In this document: piece after piece, positions 53,073 through 61,590 of the stretch
Layout: the number at the start of each line of letters is the position of its first letter
Position numbering within the stretch: position 1 is the first letter of the stretch
NCBI GenBank assembly: GCA_009760855.2
Contig: WPIO01000009.1
Span: forward strand, 6,592,501 to 6,656,500
DNA length: 64,000 bases
Direction: 5' to 3'
Source: Cristatella mucedo
Taxonomy: Eukaryota > Bryozoa > Phylactolaemata > Cristatellidae
The notes under the pieces: generated by a model
Told to the model about the DNA's origin: nothing
What the model saw: the letters and a program-made list of their open reading frames with translations, nothing else
Database searches by the model: none
Translations under genes and position numbers: made by a program

Positions 53073-54385
53073 CTATTTATCATACACAAGTTTATTAATT
53101 TTTGCAATGTATGACTTTGGTACTTTTCTTGATCTACCAAGGTAATCTACAGCAGCCTTAACGGAATTTACTACTCCTGTATTTTCAGTAGCAAGTTCAC
53201 GAATCCTTAGTTGTATCTTATCAAATACTTCTTTATCACTATTTACTACCAACGGAATTACTCGAACGCCTTTTCAAACTCATTCTATTAGTTTTACATA
53301 CTCTCTGTTCTTATATGCTTCTTCTTTTCTATTTATTATTTTCTAGAAACATTTTAAGAAGATTTCCTTCAATGCTACTTTCACCAAGATTTTGTAGAAT
53401 TTGTTTTATAGGCTGAGATATTTTCCAGTTCCCTTTACTCCAATAATATCAAGTAAATCTTTCTTGCTATCAATTGTTGAATTATACAATTTTTTTAGTT
53501 CATCTTTTTGCTCATCATCAATTTTTCTGTAATAATCCTGAGTATATTCTAAGACATCATTAGCTGTTTTTTCTAGTTCCCTTTGAGCAGTATAATTTTT
53601 TCCTGATACAGTTTTTGTCCTAACTCAAACATTTTTAAATCTTTGTTTTCACTATCAATCTCATTTATTATTCTTGTTATATAATTTGGCTCATAACCTT
53701 CTTCCTAATTTTTAGTTATTTCAAGTAGATTAGCTTTATCTAAATCTTGTAGTCTTTCTTTTGATTTCCTTGTAATACCAGTAGTTGGATTAATACCTAT
53801 CCCGCCAGCTAAAGATTTCTGAAAATTCTCAATAGCTTCTCGTAGTTCTTGATTAGCTGAGTGGGTCTTTGCTTGGTTTGCTTTTGTAGTTGCTTTTTCA
53901 AACTTACCTGACTTGACAGCTTTAACTGCTTTCTCTGAAGTACTTGATTTGTTTGGTGCAGGTTTATTCTCCAAAGCTTTCAATGTTTGATCTGTTAATT
54001 GTTGTAATTGGTTTTTGTTCTCCATCTGCATTGCAAGTTTTTTTGTAACTCTCTTAAGTTTTTCGATGACAACATTTCCAAAATTATCAGTTGATACCTC
54101 TAGTGCTTGCTGATTTAATTGGTATTCAACCGCATCTCTTGCAGATATCTCCGCTTCTAATCTTTGCATTTCTTGATCGTTTTGTAATAAAATTAATAAT
54201 TAAAATGCACTTGATAAAGCGCCCTCAGAGAACTTAATCTCTCTCTAGGCGCTTTACAGTTTCTGCAAAGGGAAATGCAATTGAATGGTGAGCAAAATCA
54301 TTGTAGAATTTTCGCATCTCTTAAGTCTTGTAGGTTTTGTAGTTTCTCTTCACAGTAAACCAACTCTTTTCTCTGATGAGAAAAA
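53073..54385 (-). pseudogene. long coiled-coil viral protein
   Basis: Mostly helical and charged: 'LQNDQEMQRLEAEISARDA', 'EKAVKAVKSGKFEKATTK', 'QDYYRKIDDEQKDELKKLYN' and, near the end, 'IQLRIRELATENTGVVNSV'. The frame is broken by a TAG at 53,705, several frameshifts and two close TGAs near 53,275. Its stop overlaps the start of the next gene. The coiled coil continues on the far side of a LINE tail inserted at 54,190-54,300 ('KELVYCEEKLQNLQDLRDA'). It may be more than one gene. No family recognised. Confidence 0.5.
54190..54300 (-). mobile_element. L2-like LINE 3' tail inserted in the virus
   Basis: On the minus strand: 'accattcaattgcatttccctttgcag', 'aaactgtaaagcgcctagagagagatt' and 'ctctgagggcgctttatcaagtgc', then a short A/T tail. 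It interrupts the coiled-coil gene; flanking 'tacaa' on both sides may be the target duplication. The sequence is close to the family consensus. Confidence 0.88.
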
Positions 54386-54584
54386 TAAACAACTAAAATT
54401 TAATAGTCCTGCAGATATCATTCAAAAACTAGGGAATGGATTCTAATTAACGGGCGTTCTTGATGGAAGTTATATCTCAAAAGAATATTACAATTCTGAA
54501 CCAAGATTAAAAATCAGACTAAAAGTAGATCAGGTTAAAGTGTATAGTATTGAAAAAAGATTTAATTTTAATCCAGACTTTTAA
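54376..54584 (+). pseudogene. small plus-strand viral ORF remnant
   Basis: A plus frame ends 'YYNSEPRLKIRLKVDQVKVY...NPDF' at TAA 54,582, with one in-frame TAA near 54,447. An ATG at 54,376 is in another frame, so the start is unclear. About 70 codons, no family recognised. Confidence 0.4.
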
Positions 54585-54673
54585 ACAATAAAAAAGTATA
54601 AATATAAATAAATAAACATATTAGTGTAGTGTAAATTCTTTAGATTCTTTTTCGAGTTATATCAAGAGTTCTA

Positions 54674-55365
54674 TCAACTATTCTTCGAGCATAATTTTAT
54701 CTTATTTAGACTTGCAGGATTACTTACTTTATCTTTTAGAAAATCTGTCGCAAATGAATCATTTAGAGCTCCACCTATACCTAATCCAAGCTTAGCTTTT
54801 GCGGCCATAACAGCTGCAACAGTTTTCGCATCTTCTCGAACATAACTTGGTTGCCTTGGATCAAGTGCAATACGTGCAGCTGATTCAGCTAAGACTAAAT
54901 CGGACAAGTTTCCTATTTCTGTTCTTTGTGGCTCAGGCATAGATCCTGAGTTTGTATAGTCATTATCATGGACAGGAGCCCGCCAGTCCACGTCATTGAC
55001 TTCTTCATATCCTTGATTCCCTCTTTCGTTAAACTTTTTTCCTGGGCCTGCATACGAGTACCTTCCAGTATTATTAAATTTACCTCCTGGAATTTCTTCA
55101 GATTTCATACCTGATGGTAAACGCCTGTGCATCTCACGATTTCCAGTAAGTTTATTAATAAAATCTGCAATACCACTTCCTTTTTCCCGTTTGCCTCCAA
55201 TTATTTTAGACTGAGATTTAATTGTAGATCAGTATTTTTTGCTTTACTCTTTTCAATTCTAGCAAGTTGGGTTTTAGTTACAAGTATAGAAGTACTACTA
55301 GATAAATCTTCGTGTTTGAGTCTGATTGAAATGGGTTTATCTGATTTATGTATTGGACTCACTAT
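54674..55365 (-). pseudogene. viral phospholipase A2-like (VP1u-type) protein
   Basis: Would let the incoming particle cross the endosomal membrane by cutting phospholipids. It has the calcium-loop motif 'YAGPG' and the catalytic His-Asp pair in 'DWRAPVHDNDYTN', the arrangement of parvovirus VP1-type PLA2 domains. Upstream, 'LVTKTQLARIEKSKAKNTD' and 'KIIGGKREKGSGI' match the 'T..Ql..i.ka..., GG' lead seen in PLA2-bearing proteins of Polinton/adintovirus elements. A frameshift near 55,215 separates this lead from the PLA2 frame. The start is uncertain. Confidence 0.8.
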
Positions 55366-55541
55366 TATTCACTATTATTATTATTATTCATTATTTATTA
55401 TTATTATTCTTATTCACTATTACTCACTATTATTAGATTCACTTGATGTTTTGATAAATTAACTTTTGCTTCATGGGATTCCATTCTGCACTTAATTGAG
55501 TTTTTATTTAAATATTATTAATACTGTTATATAATGAACAA
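55366..55541. other. AT-rich spacer with (ATT)n
   Basis: A run of ATT-like units at about 55,370-55,438 and A/T-rich sequence between the PLA2 gene and the HNH gene. It probably holds the promoters of both diverging genes. Confidence 0.5.
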
Positions 55542-56102
55542 ATGTCAGTTGATGAACTTACTACTTTTAGAAATCGAGTTATGGAGCTTCTGCAATATGA
55601 ACCAGATTCTGGAAAAGTTTCCTGGAAAGTCAACAGACAAGGTAAAGCAAGAGTTGGAAAAGAAGCTGCCTGTGTAAACAATTATGGTTATAGTATGATA
55701 ACAATAGATTGAAAATTATATTCTGCTCATCGTCTTACTTGGTTGATTATGCGGGAAGAAATGTCTGTCTTTCAAATAGATCATAGCAATTCAATTAAAT
55801 CAGATAATAGTATTTGTAATCTAAAAACTGCAACTAGTTCAGAGAACTATAGAAATAGAGGAATTGCCAAAAGAAATACAAGTGGTTTTGTAGGAGTTTA
55901 CTGGAATATAAAAGCAAATAAATGGCAATCTTATATTACAATAGAAAAACAACGATATCATCTTAGTCTATTTGATTCTGTAGAAGATGCTGCTGTAGCA
56001 AGAGACTTAACCGGTATACATTTACACTTACAATTTGCACGACTAAACTTTACTTATACATTGACAGAAGATAACAAACTAGTTAGATATTCGGATTACT
56101 AA
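55542..56102 (+). pseudogene. HNH endonuclease with AP2 DNA-binding domain
   Basis: A homing-type nuclease that would nick DNA. The N-terminal part ('LLQYEPDSGKVSWKV') is followed by the HNH core: 'YSAHRLTWLIM', 'VFQIDHSNSIKSDNSICNLK' and 'SSENYRNR'. A C-terminal AP2 domain has 'TSGFVGVYWNIKANKWQSYI' and 'RYHLSLFDSVEDAAVARD'. The layout is the same as HNH-AP2 enzymes of phages and large viruses. A single in-frame TGA at 55,710 stands where a Gly is normal before 'K.Y.AHR'. Length about 186 codons. It stops at 56,102, overlapping the next gene end by four bases. Confidence 0.85.
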
Positions 56103-56521
56103 TTTCTTAAACGTTTTTTCAATTCATCTCTAAACTTGATCATCTCATTATATATCTCTTCCTGACTCTTTCCTTGCGCAAACAGATTTGCAAGTAACAT
56201 CGCAGACTCACTTTTATAATCACAAGTTTTCTTACCTTCAACTGTACTACTTTCTACTTTCTTTATATCTCTTTTTAACTCATCGGAGTACGATACTCCA
56301 GACTCTTCTACTAATTTCCTTCCTGTTTTTAAATAATCCAATCTATTCTTTACTTCTGCATTTTATACTTTATCAGACAAATCAATATCAATTCCAAGAT
56401 CAAGTAATTCTATCATATTTTTTATATCTACAATTGCATTTCTTAATCTTTCACTTTGTAAACTCGGAGCATTCATTCTCTCTGCATGCGTATTCATTGG
56501 AGGAGACTTAGCAGTATACAT
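56099..56521 (-). pseudogene. helical viral protein
   Basis: Opens with 'MYTAKSPPMNTHAERMNAPS' at 56,521 and runs in one frame, with a single TAA near 56,365, to 'IKFRDELKKRLRN' and TAA. About 140 codons, mostly charged helix. Its first 14 bases overlap the end of the upstream minus gene. Function unknown. Confidence 0.5.
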
Positions 56522-57197
56522 TGTTGCATCTATTACGTTTTTTAACTAGTCCTGCTACTGAGACTGTAATACTTACTGCAAGACCAACAATTCCTATGAT
56601 ACTTGCTATACTTGCAATTAGTGCTGGAATCGCAGGAAAAAATCCTGCAGATCTAACTTCAAGAAACATCTTCTTCCATGCAAGTGGTTCTAGTTGTGCT
56701 GAATCTCAAAATACTTCTTCTCCAAATGTCTCTGACAAAAACTTATTGGGATTCAGATACCAATCAGTGTCGGACTTTTCTGCTTCAAGTAGTATTTCAT
56801 TTATATAATAGCCAACCTCTAATGGTGCAACCATTTTTTATAGTCCTTCTTTTTTATCTGCAGTTGTTTTCCAGAATACTTGACAACACATTCCTGATGC
56901 AATGTGATCAACAATTTGCTTTATAAATAACCCTAAGTCTACAATACCAGTGATTCCAGATATAAATACACCAAGTGCTTTGTTTGCAGTTCCAATTACT
57001 TTGAATGACTGTAGAACTTTTGGAACAATTGTTGCTATTTTGTTTGACGCTTATAAACTAAGTTTCATAGCAATCTTAGGTGCAATCTTAATAGTTGCTT
57101 TTAATCCAACTTCTGTTGCATTTGTTGTACCAGATATTATTTCTTTTGTTGTATCTAGCCCAAATTTTAAATCTCTTTTTTTAGTTATTTTCTTCAT
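56508..57197 (-). pseudogene. viral protein with C-terminal membrane segment
   Basis: Starts at 57,197 ('MKKITKKRDLKFGLDTTKEI') and stays in one frame through three in-frame stops to TAA 56,508. The C-terminus 'IPALIASIASIIGIVGLAV' is strongly hydrophobic and is followed by a basic tail, suggesting a membrane anchor. About 229 codons. Its start is 12 bases from the divergent fibre A start, so the two share a promoter region. Confidence 0.55.
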
Positions 57198-57209
57198 GTA
57201 TATAAGCAA

Positions 57210-58073
57210 ATGGACATTGTTCGTCAGATTATTGGTGAGATATACGACGATTTAGATACAAATAGAAATAGTTATCAATATTGCATACCCAGTAAATGAT
57301 GGTGATGCAATAGGATTAGATTATGCTCTTCGTTTTAACTTTGGAGATAGCATAGCAGTTAATGTTTCAGGAGAAATGGTATCACTTGCTATTTGCTCGA
57401 ACTTACTTGCGAAGAATCATGGAATACTTTCTTCTCAACTGAATTGTGCAAATATCATTGGCATATCAGGAAACTCTACTGATGGAACTACTTATCAAGA
57501 TTCTAGACCTTACAAAGTTATAAACTATGGATTACTGAAAAGTAAGACTCAAGTTTTCAATTGAAACTCAAATAGCAATCTCGATTTAGGATTAAACAGA
57601 ATTACTTCTTTGCAAGATTCAGATAATATAAAAAAGCAAACAGTGGATACCCATAAACAAAATTTTTACTTTAGATATTTAAGATTGACTAGTTTTCCAA
57701 GTTTTATCTCATTAAGTGCTTTAGGATTAAATATTAATGTAAATAGAACTGGAGCTGGAACAGAAACTTCAATACTAAGAACAAAGCCTGCTGACATACC
57801 GATGTTGGATAAAACTGTAAATATTATAGGTTATGGAACACTATTGAAAACTTTTTTCCTGGTACAGTAATTAATTTTGGTATGATATCTAGTGTACTCT
57901 GGTCTACTAATACTACTGGATTATTCCTTGATTTAGCAAGTGACAATACTTATGGTGTATCAGGATCATTATTTTTAGTGATAAATATTAATGGACCATG
58001 CAGTTATGTTATTAACAATTTCACAGTTGCAAGTAATGTAACCTACGTTGATTTCCTTATTAGTATAGTATAG
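57210..58073 (+). pseudogene. tail-fibre-like protein (fibre A)
   Basis: Begins 'MDIVRQIIGEIYDDLD'. After a frameshift near 57,290 it gives the fibre repeat 'YPVNDGDAIGLDYALRFN'. Later blocks are 'NLDLGLNRITSLQDSDNIKK' and a tip region ending 'NFTVASNVTYVDFLISIV'. An in-frame TGA lies at about 57,562 and a frameshift near 57,865. About 288 codons. Probably an attachment fibre; first of three consecutive genes on this strand. Confidence 0.7.
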
Positions 58074-58075
58074 AA

Positions 58076-58930
58076 ATGTCTCTTGGTTATCATGGAAAAG
58101 GTTCAAATTCAAAAAGTTACATTCGAAAGAGTGGTGATATACTCTCCGGTTCATTAAATATGAATCAGAATTTGATAAAGAATCTTGGAGATCCTGTTGA
58201 CTCTGGAGATGTGGTAAATAGAAAGTATATGGACACAAACGTTGTTACTAAAATTTCTAGAGGAACTACATCTGAGGGTGATATTGATATGAATAATCAT
58301 AGACTTGTTGATCTTGCAAATCCTATCAACCGAAGTAATGCTGCTACAAAAGATTATGCTGATACTAAACTTTCACTTACTGGTGAAATAGTTGTAAACA
58401 GTCTACTTGTTGTTAATAGTAATCCTGTATCACCATATGATGTAGTTAATAAGAGTTATCCTGACAACAACTTTGTTAGTTTAGGAGGAATAATTAATGG
58501 AAGTTTAGATATGGGTAATTTTCAAATTATTATAAGAAATAATCCAGTCGATCCTAATGATGAAGTAAATCTTGGATATCTAAATTGAGCAGCTGATAGT
58601 AATATAACTAGTGTTAAATTTAGAGCAATTATGGATGGATCTCTAACTACAGAGATATATGGTAAAAAAGTTAGTGGAAGATGGATTTGTGAGTTTAGTC
58701 TTATAGCTATCTCAAGACCATTATTTGTAGTTGCAACAACATATGAAGTTTCAGACATATTTAAAGTACTGATGCCACTTCCATATTCACCATTTCCGCA
58801 GAATGACCAATTTTATGGTGGGTGTATGTTAGGTAGGGACAAAAAACTAGTGAATAGTTCTGCTTTCATAGCAGGATCAAGTTTGTTAGACAAAGAAATA
58901 TATATGACTGTGTATATAGCACTAGGATAG
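58076..58930 (+). pseudogene. tail-fibre-like protein (fibre B)
   Basis: The clearest fibre of the set. Four consecutive repeats of about 36 residues are seen: 'NLIKNLGDPVDSGDVVNRKY', 'HRLVDLANPINRSNAATKDY', 'LLVVNSNPVSPYDVVNKSY' and 'FQIIIRNNPVDPNDEVNLGY'. After one TGA at 58,586 comes a tip domain of about 110 residues ('EIYGKKVSGRWICEFSLIA' onwards) ending at 58,930. The repeats match the 'G.l.M.g..I.nL..P....DAv.k.Y' pattern of phage-type trimeric fibres. Confidence 0.78.
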
Positions 58931-59851
58931 TGCTTAGCAGAAAGTCTTTAGATATACAAGGAACACTAGATTTTGATTCAAACAGGATAATAAATATTGG
59001 CAACACGATAGACTCATTAGAGTGTGTTGGAAAATCATTTTCTGATAACAAATATCTAAGAAAAGACTCTGACCAAATTATAAGAGGAAACTTATCTGCT
59101 AACTCAAACAAATATGGTAATGCACTTAATCCAATTAATGGAAACGATATTGCAACAAAAGAATATCTTGGTAAAAAAGTATGAGGAGCTAACTCTATTA
59201 TGACTGGAAGCTTAGCTGTTGATAGAATGCTTGTGCGTGTATAAGCTATTAACTGTTTTGCAAAGTATGTTTCTAAAAAAGTACCTAGTGAAGTAATGCA
59301 AGGTATTTTAACTGTTAATAGTAATAATAATCTTTCTATCAATCAGGCTTCTGAGTGTTTAGCAAGATTATCTAATGTAAAGATAAAAAACCAACTTACT
59401 CTAAGATAATATTAAAAATTAAAGATATTCACTATACACGTATTAAAACTTTCTCTTTCCCAATATATATTGTTAATAATAATTTATTTTGCTTCGCTAT
59501 TCAACAAAGAGAAATCACTGAAAAATCGATTCAATCGATTCCATTGATAAGATGACTAGAGTAAATTACAATGCTGTCAAAACAAAACTTGTTTTAGAGT
59601 TTATTGGTGGTACTACTCTTATAGTTAGAAACTTCTATCACAAATTTTACTCACACAATTTCTCAGTTTCTAATTTTCTTAATATTAGTAATTATGGTAT
59701 TGAAGACAATTATATATTATTATTAAGTGATTATACAACACAGATTAATATTTCTACCTTTTTTAATCGTATTACTATAACTGTTAGTTGTCCTGTTTTA
59801 AATCATAATAATCTTGCTACTCCAAGAGATTTAGATGTTATTGAAATTTGA
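58931..59851 (+). pseudogene. tail-fibre-like protein (fibre C)
   Basis: Starts right after fibre B without a clear ATG. Repeats 'NRIINIGNTIDSLECVGKSF', 'NKYGNALNPINGNDIATKEY' and 'NNNLSINQASECLARL' are readable, with TGA near 59,182 and TAAs near 59,241 and 59,407. After a frameshifted stretch, 59,552-59,851 ('MTRVNYNAVKTKLVLEFIGG', ending 'TPRDLDVIEI') looks like the tip domain. Same family as fibres A, B and D but with a different tip. Confidence 0.62.
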
Positions 59852-59983
59852 TTAATTACTGACGTAGTTTTCTCAACTATAAACTAAGCTAGTTTCTCCT
59901 CTCCAAACTTTCAGTAATAAACTCGGTTGGTAAACTTCAAGTCTTTCCTAAATCTATTTCTTTCATTATTTGTTTTGTTGTCT

Positions 59984-60280
59984 CTATTTTTTTAGAGTAG
60001 CTTCTGATTTTAAACTATTTATTTTTGCTACTTTTAAATCTTTTAAAAATTCTGAGAAAATAGAACCATCTCTAACTTTAGTGAATATACATCAAATCTC
60101 TGGATCAGAAGGATTAACTCTTAAAGCTAAGGATTCTAAAACTAGTCTTAATGCCTCTAAAAGTGTATTTCTAATATCTTCAATTCGACCCATGGGAAAC
60201 GAACAAATCTTAAAAATAGAATATTGTTTGCTTTGTACTTCAGTTAGGCAGTCTTTACTTCTTGCTTTTACTGAAACCAT
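59984..60280 (-). pseudogene. small helical viral protein
   Basis: ATG at 60,280 ('MVSVKARSKDCLTEVQSKQ'). One in-frame TGA at 60,092, then 'DGSIFSEFLKDLKVAKINSL' to TAG 59,984. About 98 codons. No family recognised. Confidence 0.45.
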
Positions 60281-60299
60281 TTCTATATAAATCAATTTT

Positions 60300-60815
60300 T
60301 TACAGCGTAGTTGTAGCTGTTGAAGCAGCAGCAGATTTAGTGGATGATGCAAGAGCAGTAAGTGCAGCCTTTTGTCTAGCACTAGTTCCATCAGAGATAT
60401 CAGGTAAAATTGCATAGCATTCATCTTTTACAATTCCAGAAATATCAGGTTTAACTCCTGATACACCTGAGATGACAGTAGATAATCTTGGAAGCTGACT
60501 TTAAATCCATGTAGAGTAACCAGATATTTCTCCAGGAGTATCTAGAAGTGTATCAACTTTTGGTCTAATTGTAGATTCAAAGTTATATGTAACACTTGCT
60601 AAACCTGAACTAGTTACTTTTTGTGCTTCGATGTCACACTCATCCAGATAGAACTTTTTAATTGATGTATCTATCATTATTGAGATATCAGAGTCAAGTG
60701 TTTGTTCATCATATGCAGTCATTCTAGATTTAACAAGATAGTCTACATATGATTTTAGAAGAGTTGCAGATGTAGCTAGATTGGGATCAGTAACAACAGT
60801 GCTTGTCGTTGCCAT
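60300..60815 (-). pseudogene. uncharacterised viral protein
   Basis: 'MATTSTVVTDPNLATSATLL' opens a frame of about 170 codons. A stop lies at 60,501; then 'ILPDISDGTSARQKAALTAL' and an Ala/Thr/Ser-rich end to TAA 60,300. It may be a virion-associated protein given its polar, low-complexity C-terminus; not recognised. Confidence 0.45.
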
Positions 60816-60847
60816 TTCCTACAGTAATCTGAAAATATTTGACAAAA

Positions 60848-61130
60848 TTACATTTGGGGAATAACTTTAACACCTTGTTTAGTTTTGGGGGACTTTGATT
60901 GTTTATCAACTTCTGATAACATTGTATTTATTTTACTAGGACATTCCATTAGTTTATCTTATGTCTCGCAAATCTCCATAAGAATACTAGTGAATGAACT
61001 ATCTAAATCTGGAATAAGTTTATCAAGTGAATGCTTAAAAATTCTTTGATCAACTCGTTTTCATTTGTAGACAAATTTTAAGTGCCATATCTCTCGACTG
61101 TTCACAACTAAGAATTCTAGAAACATCCAT
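60848..61130 (-). pseudogene. small viral protein
   Basis: 'MDVSRILSCEQSRDMALKI' at 61,130, then a frameshift near 61,075 and one stop. It ends 'KQSKSPKTKQGVKVIPQM' at TAA 60,848. About 94 codons. Unknown. Confidence 0.45.
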
Positions 61131-61155
61131 TCAATATAAATATTAATTTGTATAG

Positions 61156-61368
61156 TTAATCCTCTTCATTTAAATAGTTATATTGAACTTCTTCTTTAAA
61201 ACCAAATGCTTCTTCGTAATCACTATCATACTCTTAATCGTCATCATCAGGATTGTAATCTGGATCATCTGAGTCATCTGAGTAATCTTTAATAATATCA
61301 CGCACCACTGTTTGTTCAACTTTTTCAACTTCAACTTTTTCAACTTCTACTTTTTTATTTTCTTTCAT
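61156..61368 (-). pseudogene. small acidic viral protein
   Basis: 'MKENKKVEVEKVEVEKVEQ', then Asp-rich 'DYSDDSDDPDYNPDDDD' and, after one TAA, 'EYDSDYEEAFGFKEEV'. 70 codons, extremely acidic with a repeated VEVEK. Acidic proteins of this kind often bind basic partners or DNA-mimic sites; that is inference. Confidence 0.5.
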
Positions 61369-61393
61369 TTCTGTAATAGTAAATTGTTAATCT

Positions 61394-61567
61394 TTAATAT
61401 AAAACTATTCCTGCCATCTCAAAACTTAATTCCTCTTTTGCTTTCTCATTTTACATTTCTATTTGTAATTCATACATCTCTTTTGTGGTCTTTCGTAAAT
61501 CATGTTCAACTTTGACTTTTAATTCTGGTTCAGAAAAAGTATATTCCTAACGTTTTCGTTTAGGCAT
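61394..61567 (-). pseudogene. small basic-to-helical viral ORF
   Basis: Opens 'MPKRKR', a classic nuclear-localisation-like cluster. Then TAG, 'EYTFSEPELKVKVEHDLRK', another stop, and TAA at 61,394. About 57 codons. It lies 24 bases after the polymerase stop. Confidence 0.4.
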
Positions 61568-61590
61568 CTATACTAGTACTTTTAAAGCAC

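Noticed and set aside
53400-53460. 'GVKGTGK' in a minus frame as a packaging-ATPase Walker A motif
   Set aside because: It lies within a coiled-coil gene, lacks the flanking beta strand and Walker B, and no other ATPase motif is near.
57040-57255. Plus-strand hydrophobic ORFs at 56.5-57.25 kb
   Set aside because: They mirror the minus-strand membrane and helical genes, whose frames are longer and chain into neighbouring viral genes.
55542-59851. Stop-codon reassignment (TGA read as Gly or Trp) in the viral genes
   Set aside because: Several in-frame TGAs fall where Gly or Trp is expected, but TAA and TAG also interrupt the same genes, TGG is used normally, and frameshifts are common. Pseudogene decay explains all of it.
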